Origin: Verrucomicrobiota bacterium
Lineage (GTDB): Bacteria > Verrucomicrobiota > Verrucomicrobiia > Limisphaerales > JAEYXS01
Length of the DNA stretch: 64,000 bases
Reading direction: 5' to 3'
NCBI GenBank assembly: GCA_023431185.1
Contig: JAEYXS010000049.1
Coordinates: 4,988-68,987 of the forward strand
This document shows, in pieces, positions 36,601 through 44,279 of this stretch. Position numbers and translations under genes: made by a program. The notes under the pieces are model-generated. The model saw nothing but the letters and a program-made list of their open reading frames with translations. It was not told the DNA's origin and did no database searches. The number at the start of each line of letters is the position of its first letter. Position 1 is the stretch's first letter.

Positions 36601-38080
36601 ACGCACCCGCCTCGCCTTGCTCGTCAATTCCGGCGTGCCGGATGTGCGTTCTGCGGCGTGGGCGTCACTGGCGTTGGCGGATGGGAAATTTGACGACGCC
36701 TGGACGCAGGCGAGCAAAGAGCCGAAGACCTTGGGTGATCTGCTCGCGGGCATCCCGCGCCTGCCTGATTCCGAGTTCCGCGCGAAGGCTTATCCGAAAG
36801 TGCTGCCGCTCCTGAACGAATTGCCCGCTGCTTGGAAAGTGGACAGCCAGAAATCCGCGCAGGGACGTTATGTGCGCATCGAACTGAGCGGCAAGGCCAC
36901 GTTGACGCTCGCCGAGGTGCAGGTCTTCAGCGGTGGTGAGAACATCGCGCTCAAGGGCAAGGCGACGCAGTCCAGCACCTCGCATGGTGGCGATGCCAAA
37001 CGGGCGATCGATGGCAAAACGAATCCGGAATATGGCAGCGGTACGCTGACGCATTCGCGCGAGAACGAGGACAATCCGTGGTGGGAAGTGGACTTGGGCA
37101 GCGAGAAAACGATCGAGAGCGTGACCGTCTGGAACCGCGTGGAGAATAATCTGGGCGACCGGCTGAAGAACTTCACGCTGGTGGTGCTGGACGGGAAGCG
37201 GCAGGAACTCTTCAAGCAGGCGGGCAATGCGGCGCCGAAGCCGAGTGCGAAGCTGACCGTCAGGGCGCCTGATCCGACGAGTGCCATCCGTCGCGCGGCC
37301 ATCCAGGCATTGGTGAGCATGGGCACGGAACAACAAGCCATCTTCAATGCGCTGGCGAAGCTCATCACGGAGAACAAGGACGTGACAGCGGCCGCCCGGG
37401 GCATCGTGGTCTTGCCGCGCGCGGAATGGCAAAAGCAGGCTTCTATCAACACGGCGAAGGCGCTGGCCAACTGGGCCAAAGGCGTACCCGCAGCTGACCG
37501 CACGGCGCAGGAATTCATCGAGACATTGCAGGTGGCGAATGATCTGGCGGGGCAGTTGCCGGCGGCCGAGGCTACGGCCCTCCGCAAGGAATTGCGCGCG
37601 TTGAGCGTGTCCGTGTTCGTGGTGCGGGCGGTGGTGGAGCAGATGCGCTTTGACACACCGCGCATCGTGGTGGAGGCGGGCAAGCCGTTCGAGATCATCA
37701 TCGAGAACCCGGACTTCATGCCGCACAACCTGGTGGTGATCAAACCGGGCACGCGCGAGAAGATCGGCAACGCCACGGCCACGATGATGCCGGACCAGCT
37801 CGACAGCCAAGGCCGCGCGTTCGTGCCGAAGAGCGGCGATGTGATCGCCGCCACCAAGCTGCTGGAGCCGGGTACGCGGGAGACTTTGAAACTGACCGCG
37901 CCCGCGCAGGAGGGCGTGTATGAATACGTCTGCACGTATCCCGGCCACTGGATGATCATGTGGGGCCAGCTCGTGGTGACGAAGGACGTGGACGGCTATT
38001 TGCAGGCGAATCCGCAGGTGAAGCTCACGGCGTCAGCCGACCATGAGGGGCATGAGCATCATGGCCAAGGGAAGAAGTAA
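33656..38080 (+). CDS. 1474-residue secreted fusion: SGNH hydrolase, dehydrogenase-like propeller, HEAT, F5/8C, cupredoxin
   Basis: A very large secreted protein with start ATG 33656 (signal peptide MQQRILTVVVALFSVVFLHA). In order, the parts are: an SGNH/GDSL-type hydrolase domain (about 20-260; IALIGNALPDRM, FGFNES, GLHLTEDGD); a Pirellula/Verrucomicrobium-type membrane-bound dehydrogenase propeller (about 350-720; NGDGKADKCTTF, GGAIYLSDGVFH, DVRVGPDGALYFLDWH); HEAT-like repeats (about 750-1060); a discoidin F5/8C domain (about 1070-1195; GKATQSSTSHGGDAKRAIDG, WWEVDLG); and a C-terminal azurin-like cupredoxin. Type 1 copper ligands are visible: His1357 (PHN), Cys1426, His1431 and Met1435 in VCTYPGHWMIM. 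No haem CxxCH is present. A terminator follows. Role is inferred: oxidation with copper as electron outlet. Confidence 0.88.
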   Translation: MQQRILTVVVALFSVVFLHAQQPAKLQLKPGERIALIGNALPDRMQHSGHFETLLHAQYPKHDLVVRNLAFAGDEVMKRSRSENFGSPDDWLTKVKADVIFAYFGFNESFKGYAGIEQFKAELGLFLKETKAKNYSGKGAPRIVLFSPIATEKHRDPNFPDPAANNTNLENYTAAMAEVAKANDVIFVDLFHPSQQLYTAAAQKGQSLTVNGLHLTEDGDKALAPVMFQGVFGEKAPAGNFEKLRAAINEKNAQWHARYRTVDGYNVYGGRSKLSYESPKGGPKISNYEVMQQEMAQRDVLTENREKRVWAVAKGGDLKVDDSNLPKVTEVKSNKPGANPDGSHKFLGAEEAIGSMKVHSGMKVNLFASEEMFPELVYPVQMNWDTKGRLWVAAWLNYPERKPTSPKGDSLLVFEDTNGDGKADKCTTFLEGLNCPTGFQFYKDGVLVMQAPDLWFVRDTNNDGKADSIERVLMGLDSADSHHTANAICYEPGGAIYLSDGVFHRSQLETATGPVRNNDGAIYRFEPRTGKFETYVSYGFANPHGRVFDYWGNDIITDATGNANYFGPAFSGRIDYPAKHPRMNQFWDRPSRPCPGTGILSSRHFPEEFQGNFLNLNVIGFQGIYRVKVDQEGSGLKGTTMEHLVFSEDPNFRPSDVRVGPDGALYFLDWHIPLIGHMQHHLRDPNRDSTRGRIYRITYEGRPLLKAPKIYGQSIEKLLDLLKEPENGTRELAKVELGKHDSAKVVAAVMKWTASLDKQDPAYEHHMTEALWVHQWHNVVNTDLLKRMLRSPSANARAAATRVLCYWRDRVSDVLPLLAVQAVDESPRVRLEAVRAASFFENAQAAEVALASLKQQPTDYYLDYTLGETMKQLEKHWRKTIADGKPLAADNAQGINYLLKFLNSAEIQKLPRTPGVLEAILTRPGLSDSDRALALDELASQRKTDKATLLLNLLDSNQKDRTASANLARLLAWQLPSELKAQRTRLALLVNSGVPDVRSAAWASLALADGKFDDAWTQASKEPKTLGDLLAGIPRLPDSEFRAKAYPKVLPLLNELPAAWKVDSQKSAQGRYVRIELSGKATLTLAEVQVFSGGENIALKGKATQSSTSHGGDAKRAIDGKTNPEYGSGTLTHSRENEDNPWWEVDLGSEKTIESVTVWNRVENNLGDRLKNFTLVVLDGKRQELFKQAGNAAPKPSAKLTVRAPDPTSAIRRAAIQALVSMGTEQQAIFNALAKLITENKDVTAAARGIVVLPRAEWQKQASINTAKALANWAKGVPAADRTAQEFIETLQVANDLAGQLPAAEATALRKELRALSVSVFVVRAVVEQMRFDTPRIVVEAGKPFEIIIENPDFMPHNLVVIKPGTREKIGNATATMMPDQLDSQGRAFVPKSGDVIAATKLLEPGTRETLKLTAPAQEGVYEYVCTYPGHWMIMWGQLVVTKDVDGYLQANPQVKLTASADHEGHEHHGQGKK

Positions 38081-38108
38081 GAAACAGCATTTGGCAAAGG
38101 TCAGCAGA

Positions 38109-38139
38109 ACACCCGGCGAGAAACCGCCGGGTGTTTTTT
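38109..38139 (+). terminator. Intrinsic terminator after the fusion protein gene
   Basis: The stem ACACCCGGCG (38109-38118) pairs with CGCCGGGTGT (38125-38134) around the loop AGAAAC and is followed by a run of six T. Confidence 0.93.
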
Positions 38140-38185
38140 ACGTGGGCTGGTTGGCGAAGGAGATCTACTTTTGCTGAGGCACGCT

Positions 38186-38213
38186 GCTGCGGATTGAGGC
38201 AGCCCGCGCTCCA
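38186..38213. repeat. Diverged half copy of the GCGGGTTG palindrome
   Basis: CTGCGGATTGAGGCAGCCCG followed by CGCTCC resembles the right arm of the inverted pair at 26274-26420, with several substitutions. It lies in the gap before the aminotransferase gene. Confidence 0.5.
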
Positions 38214-38277
38214 CAAACCATCCTGCAAAACACCGCTTGCGTTCCGGGACCGCTTGTGAAAAATTTCACGAGCTTTT

Positions 38278-39366
38278 ATGGCACACGTCAAACTGCATAT
38301 CCCGGGTCCGGTTGAAGTCAACGAGAAGACATGGCAGGCGTTCCGCTCGCCCATGATCGGTCATCGCTCCCAAGGCTTCAAAGACCTGTACGGCAAGATC
38401 CAGCCCCAGCTCCAGACGCTGCTCGGCACGAAGCAGCTCGTCTATCTCTCCACCTCGTCCGCCTGGGGTGTGATGGAAGGCTCCTTGCGCAATCTCGTCA
38501 CCAAGAAGGTCCTCAACTGCATGAAGGGCGCCTTCTCCGACAAGTGGCTGGACGTCTCCAAGCGCTGCGGCAAGGAAGCCGAAGGTCTGCAAGCGGAATG
38601 GGGCTCGCCCATCCGCGCCGAGGCCATCGACAAGAAACTCGCCACCGGCCAGTTCGACGCGCTCACGCTGATCCATAACGAGACCTCCACCGGCACCATG
38701 AGCCCGCTGGATGAGATCGCCGCGCTGAAGCAGAAGTATCCGGACGTCATGTTCATCGTGGACGCCGTCAGCTCCATGACCGCGCTGCCGTTGAATTTTG
38801 ACAAGCTCGGCATCGATGTCCTGCTCGCCGGTACGCAGAAAGCGTTCGCCTTGCCTCCGGGCCTCACGGTGTTCACCGCCTCGCCTGCTGCTCTCGCGAA
38901 GGCTGCCACGGTGAAAGATCGCGGTTACTATTTCGACTTCGTGGAGTTCGACAAGAACGCGAAGGAAAGCATGACGCCGAGCACGCCGAGCATCTCGCAC
39001 ATCTACGCGCTGGGCTCCAAGCTCGACGAGTTCTTCGCGGAAGGACTGGACGCGCGCTATGCGCGTCACCTGAAGCTGAACCTGGCCACGCGCGCCTGGG
39101 CAGCGAAGCACGGCTTCACGCTGTTCCCGGACGCGGGCTTTGAATCCGTCACGCTCACGTGCATCAACAACGGCGCGAAGCCCGGTGGCCGCACCGTGGA
39201 CGTCGCGAAGCTGCAGAAGCTGGTGAAGGAACAAGGTTTCCTCATCGATGGCGGCTACGGCAAGATCAAGGGCACGACGTTCCGCATCTCCAACATGGGT
39301 GATGAAACGGAAGCCACGATGAACACGCTCTACACCGCCCTCGATAACGCGATGGCGAAGCTGTAA
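38278..39366 (+). CDS. Class V aminotransferase (alanine/serine-glyoxylate aminotransferase-like)
   Basis: A 362-residue PLP-dependent fold type I enzyme. The PLP lysine is Lys188 in AGTQKAFALPPG, Asp162 (VDAVSSM) binds the pyridine nitrogen, and the opening HIPGPVEVNEKTWQAF...IGHRSQGF is typical of the alanine-glyoxylate/serine-pyruvate group. TSSAWGVMEGSLRNL forms the phosphate-binding glycine-rich region. The family contains serine-glyoxylate transaminases, PucG and a phosphoserine-transaminase-like branch; I cannot choose between them without a tree. It is bracketed by terminators on both sides, so monocistronic. Confidence 0.9.
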   Translation: MAHVKLHIPGPVEVNEKTWQAFRSPMIGHRSQGFKDLYGKIQPQLQTLLGTKQLVYLSTSSAWGVMEGSLRNLVTKKVLNCMKGAFSDKWLDVSKRCGKEAEGLQAEWGSPIRAEAIDKKLATGQFDALTLIHNETSTGTMSPLDEIAALKQKYPDVMFIVDAVSSMTALPLNFDKLGIDVLLAGTQKAFALPPGLTVFTASPAALAKAATVKDRGYYFDFVEFDKNAKESMTPSTPSISHIYALGSKLDEFFAEGLDARYARHLKLNLATRAWAAKHGFTLFPDAGFESVTLTCINNGAKPGGRTVDVAKLQKLVKEQGFLIDGGYGKIKGTTFRISNMGDETEATMNTLYTALDNAMAKL

Positions 39367-39384
39367 GCGCCTGCCAAATTTGTC

Positions 39385-39423
39385 ATACAGCCGCTCCGGC
39401 TACCGGGGCGGCTGTATTTTTTT
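39385..39423 (+). terminator. Intrinsic terminator after the aminotransferase gene
   Basis: A 15-bp near-perfect stem (39385-39399 with 39403-39417) and a run of seven T start 18 bases after the stop codon. Confidence 0.95.
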
Positions 39424-39468
39424 ACGCGATTAGCAATTGAGGGTTGCGCCCGGTTTCCCGGAGCGGGC

Positions 39469-39855
39469 ATGCTGGCTTTGGTGAATTGGTGCAAGACAAT
39501 TGGTGTGCTGATGGTGATCGCCCTGTGGCTGTCATCCGGTCTTCTCGCGCACACCCGGCACCATCACTTGCCGTCCGCGGCTGATGAGCTGTCCGATGCC
39601 TATGCCCAAGCCACGTTAAACGCGCTCCAAGTCCCGGCCATTTTGCCCGCCCAGCCTGGGCGTCTGCCCGGCCTGCGCCCGGGCGGTCCGGTGCCCGAGG
39701 GTCCGCCCTTGTTCCTTTCGTGCCGGTCCGTGGAGCTGGCACCACGCCTTCACCTCCCGCCTGATGCAACCGGGCTGGCACCGGTGGCGCTCGCGCAGAA
39801 CTGGCAGTTTCTCCTGCGCGCCGCGCCGTTTCCCCGCAGTCCCTCGCTCGTGTAA
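39469..39855 (+). CDS. Small predicted secreted protein with a histidine cluster, unknown function
   Basis: 128 codons starting ATG 39469. The N-terminus (MLALVNWCKTIGVLMVIALWLSSGLLA) looks like a signal peptide or anchor, followed at once by HTRHHHLP, a possible metal-binding cluster. The rest is proline- and leucine-rich (LPAQPGRLPGLRPGGPVPEG) without a recognisable fold. Support for coding comes from its position after a terminator, the credible signal sequence and the absence of an alternative on the other strand. A composition-driven open frame cannot be excluded. A structured RNA segment and a 30-codon gene follow. Confidence 0.5.
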   Translation: MLALVNWCKTIGVLMVIALWLSSGLLAHTRHHHLPSAADELSDAYAQATLNALQVPAILPAQPGRLPGLRPGGPVPEGPPLFLSCRSVELAPRLHLPPDATGLAPVALAQNWQFLLRAAPFPRSPSLV

Positions 39856-39872
39856 GGTCCGTTGCCCGTCGT

Positions 39873-39947
39873 GGTCTCAGGCCTGGGGCGGATGAAATAT
39901 CCCGCACTTGAGCCGTTTGAGACCGGGGGAAGGCCCCGGTTTTCCCC
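39873..39947 (+). promoter_or_regulatory. Structured leader with two mutually exclusive hairpins
   Basis: The stem GGTCTCA (39873-39879) with TGAGACC (39918-39924) encloses a smaller GCGGAT/ATCCCGC hairpin. A second, GC-rich hairpin ACCGGGG (39922-39928) with CCCCGGT (39934-39940), followed by TTT, shares ACC with the first stem, so both cannot form at once. This is the layout of an attenuator. It may simply be the terminator of the 128-codon gene. The following GCAACTGTAA recalls the end of cobalamin riboswitch cores, but the rest of that consensus is missing. Confidence 0.4.
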
Positions 39948-39979
39948 AGCAACTGTAACTTTCACACAAGGACAACTGT

Positions 39980-40072
39980 ATGGAAAAGAAGTATGTCGCC
40001 TGGATCCTGTGGGCGGTCATCATCGGCTTTGGCGCCGTGATGTTCTGGTACTACAGCCGGAAGAAAGAGTAG
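39980..40072 (+). CDS. 30-residue single-pass membrane microprotein
   Basis: A very short gene with a good Shine-Dalgarno (AAGGA at 39968-39972, 7 bases before ATG 39980). The product starts MEKKYVAWILWAV, continues with a hydrophobic stretch of about 17 residues, and ends in FWYYSRKKE. This is a classic single helix with aromatic belts and basic ends. It is too short for standard gene callers. It resembles small subunits of respiratory or transport complexes in size and plan, but I recognise no family. Its neighbours are a structured leader upstream and, 204 bases downstream, a cation/proton antiporter it could regulate (inference). Confidence 0.6.
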   Translation: MEKKYVAWILWAVIIGFGAVMFWYYSRKKE

Positions 40073-40136
40073 AAAACAGTCCTGAAAATTGTAACAGCCA
40101 GCGTCGATGACATCAGGCATCAATGCTCCGGGTTTT

Positions 40137-40216
40137 TGGCGGTCGAGTCCGCCATGTTCGGAGTGAATCATCCCAAGCTTGTGCCGGTCCGAGTGGCTGG
40201 CCGGACCGGCGCAAGC
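40137..40216 (+). promoter_or_regulatory. Hairpins between the microprotein and antiporter genes
   Basis: A small hairpin TGGCGG (40137-40142) / CCGCCA (40149-40154) is followed by a strong 14-bp stem (40177-40190 with 40203-40216, one G-U pair, 12-base loop). An ATTTTTA stretch lies about 9 bases further on. It could terminate transcription of the 30-codon gene or be part of the antiporter mRNA leader. Confidence 0.5.
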
Positions 40217-40276
40217 CCCTGAAATTTTTAGAACCGGTCACCACAAACTGAAGAACGATCAACACCATCAAGCCGT

Positions 40277-42316
40277 ATGCATGGTATCACTTATTTGCAG
40301 GACCTCGCCGTCGTCATGATCGTCGCCGGGCTGGTCACCGTTCTGTTTCACCGGCTCAAGCAGCCGGTGGTGCTCGGGTATATTTTGGCCGGTGTCATCA
40401 TCGGCCCGCACACGCCGCCGTTCGAGTTCATCCATGACGAGCACAACATCAAGAATATGTCCGAGCTGGGCATCATTTTGCTCATGTTCTCGTTGGGCAT
40501 GGAGTTCAACCTGCGCAAGCTCAAGGAAGTGGGTGTCACGGCCCTCTTCGGTGCGGGGCTGGAGATCATCTTCATGGTCGGGGCGGGTTATTATGTGGGC
40601 CGCCTCTTCGGGTGGAACCACATGGACAGCCTCTTCCTGGGGGCCATGCTGTCCATCTCCTCCACCACCATCATCATCAAGGCCCTGAACGAGCTGGGGC
40701 TCGCCAAGGAGAAATTCGCCGGGATGATCTTCGGCATCCTCATCATCGAGGATATCCTGGCCATCGTGATGCTGGCCTTGCTCTCCGGTATCGCCATGAC
40801 CGGCTCTTTGACGATGGGGGAGGTGGGCATGACCGTGGGCAAGCTCTCTATCTTCCTCATCACCGCGCTCGTGCTGGGCCTCATCGCCGTGCCGCGGTTG
40901 CTGGGCTATATCGCGAAGTTCAAGAGCAATGAGATGTTGCTCATCACCGCGTTGGGCCTGTGCTTCGGCTTTTCCCTGCTGGCGGCGAAGCTGGGTTACA
41001 GCGTGGCGCTCGGTGCCTTCGTCATCGGTGCGCTCATCTCAGAAGCACGCGAGATCCACAAGATCGAACATCTCATGGAGCCGATCCGCGACATGTTCAG
41101 CGCCATCTTCTTCGTCTCCATCGGCCTGCTCATCGACCCCAAGATGCTGGTGGCGTATGCGGGTCCCATCCTCATCATCAGCGTGTTGGTGATCGTGGGC
41201 AAGGTGATCAGTTGCGGCTTGGGCACCTTTGCCGCGGGTAACGATGTCCGTACGTCCCTGCGGGTCGGCATGGGGCTGGCGCAGATCGGTGAGTTCTCCT
41301 TCATCATCGCCGCTCTGGGCGTGTCCCTGAAAGTCACCAGTGATTTTCTCTACCCCATCGCCGTGGCCGTCTCCGCCATCACCACGCTCACCACGCCCTA
41401 CCTCATCAAGGGCGCTGATGGAGCGGTGCGCTGGTTTGACCGCAAGGCCCCAAAACCGTTACTGGACACGCTGGAGCTTTACACCAAGTGGGCAGGGCAA
41501 CTGGGTGAGACGCGGAAGGACAGCATGGCGCGCAAGTTCATCCGCAAGTGGGTGCTGCAAGTATTCTTGAAAGTGGCGCTCATCTGTGCGGTGTTCATCA
41601 CGGCGGCCTTCTTTGCCCGCACGCAACCGGAGTGGTTGCCGGCTCTCTTGCAGGACGAAGCCGCCTTCAAATCCGCCTTGTGGATCGTCTCGGTGCTGGT
41701 GGCCCTGCCCCTGTTCATCGCCGCCTTCCGCAAGCTGCAGGCGCTCGGTCTGCTCATCGCGGATCTGAAGGTGAAGGAAGCCTCCGCGGGCACGCGCACC
41801 GAAGCCATCCGGAGCATCGTGGCGCAAGGCATCCCGCTGGGTGGTCTCATCGGCCTTTTCATGCTGGGGCTCAGCCTGAGCACGCCGTTGCTGCCGCCGT
41901 TCCGCATCTTCCTCGTGCTGCTGGTGGTCGCGGGTTTGCTGACGTTCCTGCTCTGGCGTTCGGCCATCAAGATCTACTCCAAAGCCCAGTATGCGCTGCA
42001 TGAAACGCTGAACCAAACGCCTGTGGAACGCCACGCGCCAGCTCCGGAACCCAAGCCGAACCTGCTGCGTGATGCCGATCTGCAAGCCGTCACGCTGGCC
42101 GAGGGCACCATCGCCATCGGCAAACTGATCCGCGAGACCGGGCTGCGCAAGGAAACGGGTGCGAGCATTGTGGGCATCGACCGCAACGGCACGAGCATCA
42201 TCAATCCGGAACCCGATGAGGAACTGCGGGCGGGCGATCAGATCCTGCTGCTGGGGACGACGGCGCAACTGGAGGCGGCACAGAAGTTCTTGGCGCGGCC
42301 CGTTCACGCCGGGTGA
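40277..42316 (+). CDS. CPA2-family cation/proton antiporter with C-terminal TrkA-C domain
   Basis: A 679-residue membrane protein of the KefB/CPA2 monovalent cation:proton antiporter-2 family. The N-terminal ~380 residues hold the ~12-helix exchanger core (VVLGYILAGVIIGP, LLMFSLGMEFNLRKL, LSISSTTIIIKAL, ALGAFVIGALISEA, GMGLAQIGEFSFIIAALG). A further membrane segment cluster at about 425-570 stands where other members carry a Rossmann RCK-N domain. A TrkA-C regulatory domain closes the protein (about 600-675, LRAGDQILLLGTTAQLEAA). Likely role: K+ or Na+ homeostasis and pH control. It converges with the CocE-like gene with 5 bases between the stops. Confidence 0.92.
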   Translation: MHGITYLQDLAVVMIVAGLVTVLFHRLKQPVVLGYILAGVIIGPHTPPFEFIHDEHNIKNMSELGIILLMFSLGMEFNLRKLKEVGVTALFGAGLEIIFMVGAGYYVGRLFGWNHMDSLFLGAMLSISSTTIIIKALNELGLAKEKFAGMIFGILIIEDILAIVMLALLSGIAMTGSLTMGEVGMTVGKLSIFLITALVLGLIAVPRLLGYIAKFKSNEMLLITALGLCFGFSLLAAKLGYSVALGAFVIGALISEAREIHKIEHLMEPIRDMFSAIFFVSIGLLIDPKMLVAYAGPILIISVLVIVGKVISCGLGTFAAGNDVRTSLRVGMGLAQIGEFSFIIAALGVSLKVTSDFLYPIAVAVSAITTLTTPYLIKGADGAVRWFDRKAPKPLLDTLELYTKWAGQLGETRKDSMARKFIRKWVLQVFLKVALICAVFITAAFFARTQPEWLPALLQDEAAFKSALWIVSVLVALPLFIAAFRKLQALGLLIADLKVKEASAGTRTEAIRSIVAQGIPLGGLIGLFMLGLSLSTPLLPPFRIFLVLLVVAGLLTFLLWRSAIKIYSKAQYALHETLNQTPVERHAPAPEPKPNLLRDADLQAVTLAEGTIAIGKLIRETGLRKETGASIVGIDRNGTSIINPEPDEELRAGDQILLLGTTAQLEAAQKFLARPVHAG

Positions 42317-42321
42317 CGCTC

Positions 42322-44208
42322 TCACTTCCCCTTCGGCACCAACGGCAGCAGGATATGCGACGGATGCTGCTGGTCGTGGTAGATCGCGTTCATCGCCACC
42401 ACGAACCGGCGGTGCTGGTTCAGCGGCTCGCCCGTGTTCGGATTCACGTCGAAGCGCGGGAAGTTGCTGCTCGAGATGTCCACGCGGATGCGGTGCCCTT
42501 TCTTGAACACGTTCGAGGTCGGATACAGCTTGATGGTCACCGGATACACCGAGCCCACCTGCATCAGTTTTTCCTCCTTCAAAGAATCGCGAAACCTCGC
42601 CCGCACGATCGCGTCGCCGAGGAGCAGGTCGAAGCCGTTCGGGAAGTCCGGGCTCGCCGGATATACGTCCACGAGCTTCGCCGTGAAGTCCGTGTCCAGC
42701 GCGGAGGAAGAGACCCACAGCTTCACCTCGATCTCGCCCGTCACCTCCACATCCTGCGCCAGCGGTTCCGTCTGGAAGACGAGCACGTCATTGCGCGCGG
42801 AGAGTGGGATGGGCTTCGGCCAGTTCCAGAAATTCGTCTGCCCGCGCTGGTCCCACGCGCCGGACACCATGATGCCATCGCCCGAGGAGAGCTGCCCGCC
42901 GATGGTCGGCACCGGATTCCGCGGATCATATTGGTAACTCGTTGAGGCCCAGCGCTCGCCCGGCACCGTCTGCTTCAAGCCGCCATCGGAATGCAGATAA
43001 AAAGGCGTGTGGACCGCCCGTTTCAACGGCCATTCCGGCTCATCGCGCCAATACCCGCCGTGATTCAGCAGGCCCTTGTCCGTCTTACGCCCATCGCCTG
43101 TCCCCATCACGAAGATGCGCACCTTGCTCGCGAACGGCGCGCGCCTGCCCACGGAATTATCCATACCCTTCAACCATTTATCGAACCACTCCAGCCGCCA
43201 CGCCCACTGGTCGCCGATGCTGGCGTCCTTGCCGAAATAGACCTGCCCATGCGCATCCCCCGTCTGCATGCCATGGATCCATGGCCCCATGATGAGGTAC
43301 ACCGGGCTCTTCAGCTTCTGTGCGAGCACGGCGTAATTCGCCGTCGTATTTCCCGCCCAGGAATCATACCACCCGCCCACCAGGTACACCGGGATGTCCT
43401 TGTAATTCTCCGGATACTCCACGATGTTGTTCTGCGCCCAGAACTCATCATTCGCCCCGTGGTTCATCGCCTCCACCAGCCAGTCCTCGAACTCCGGGGC
43501 GAGGCGCAGCGGCGTCATGCCTTTGCGCAAGGGCAGGAGCTTCAGGTAATCCAGCCGGTTGTCTGCCATCTCCTTGAGGATCGCCGCCTTCGCGGGATCG
43601 CGGGAGGCGCTGCTGCCTTTGCCCGCGTTCAGCATGATCCAGTTCCAGAATCGCAGCTCGAACGCCCCAGCATGGCGCATGCTTTGCCGGCCCATGTTGG
43701 ACACGGCATCCACGGGGATAACCGTGGCCAGCTCGGGCGCGCGCTCCATCGCCAGCGCATGCTGTGTGCCGCCCACGTAGGAAGTGCCCAGCATGCCGAT
43801 CTGGCCATTCGACCACGGCTGCTGGCCGATCCAGGCCGCGCAATCCACGCCATCGCGACCATCATCCGTGATCATGTGCCACACGCCCTCGGACAGATAC
43901 CGGCCGCGGGTGTCCTGCGAGACGAAGGCATACCCGCGTGCCGCATAGAACTTGGCGGGGGTCGCATTGCCGCCCTTGCCATACGGCGTGCGCACCAAAA
44001 TGACCGGGGACTTCTGTGCCACGGCCACGCCGTTCTTCGCGGGGAGATAGATATCCGTCGCCAGCTTCACCCCATCGCGCATCGCCACCATCACATTCGT
44101 TTGCACGATGAAGTCATACTCGGCCGGGCGGGCGACGAGCTGGGCGCGCAGGTGCTGGGGCAACAGGGTGAGCAGTAACAGCAGCAGCGGTGGGGTGCGG
44201 AGATTCAT
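42322..44208 (-). CDS. CocE/NonD family secreted hydrolase (X-Pro dipeptidyl-peptidase S15-like)
   Basis: A 628-residue alpha/beta hydrolase with signal peptide (MNLRTPPLLLLLLTLLPQHLRA); the start ATG 44208 is chosen for that reason. The family core is complete: MRDGVKLATDIYLP, TPYGKG, QDTRGRYLSEG, the nucleophile Ser143 in GTSYVGG, the Asp in VGGWYDSW and the His in GPWIHG. A C-terminal jelly-roll with PLSARNDVLVFQTEPLAQDVEVTGEIEVKLWVSS and HRIRVDISSSNFPRFDVNPNTGEP ends it. These enzymes cleave acyl esters, amides or proline dipeptides. The natural substrate is unknown. Confidence 0.93.
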   Translation of the reverse strand: MNLRTPPLLLLLLTLLPQHLRAQLVARPAEYDFIVQTNVMVAMRDGVKLATDIYLPAKNGVAVAQKSPVILVRTPYGKGGNATPAKFYAARGYAFVSQDTRGRYLSEGVWHMITDDGRDGVDCAAWIGQQPWSNGQIGMLGTSYVGGTQHALAMERAPELATVIPVDAVSNMGRQSMRHAGAFELRFWNWIMLNAGKGSSASRDPAKAAILKEMADNRLDYLKLLPLRKGMTPLRLAPEFEDWLVEAMNHGANDEFWAQNNIVEYPENYKDIPVYLVGGWYDSWAGNTTANYAVLAQKLKSPVYLIMGPWIHGMQTGDAHGQVYFGKDASIGDQWAWRLEWFDKWLKGMDNSVGRRAPFASKVRIFVMGTGDGRKTDKGLLNHGGYWRDEPEWPLKRAVHTPFYLHSDGGLKQTVPGERWASTSYQYDPRNPVPTIGGQLSSGDGIMVSGAWDQRGQTNFWNWPKPIPLSARNDVLVFQTEPLAQDVEVTGEIEVKLWVSSSALDTDFTAKLVDVYPASPDFPNGFDLLLGDAIVRARFRDSLKEEKLMQVGSVYPVTIKLYPTSNVFKKGHRIRVDISSSNFPRFDVNPNTGEPLNQHRRFVVAMNAIYHDQQHPSHILLPLVPKGK

Positions 44209-44279
44209 GGGTGATGGTGTAATGGGCGAAGCATAGAGGAATTGGTTCCGGGAAGAAACTGGATTTACGGCCCCTATGG

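Noticed and set aside
36665..37948. 427-codon open frame antisense to the fusion protein gene
   Set aside because: Low-complexity His/Arg-rich translation, overlapped by clearly conserved F5/8C and cupredoxin sequence.
39947..39958. Cobalamin riboswitch core suggested by GCAACTGTAA
   Set aside because: The rest of the consensus (GGTG...AATCC and the CCTGCC box) is not present around it.
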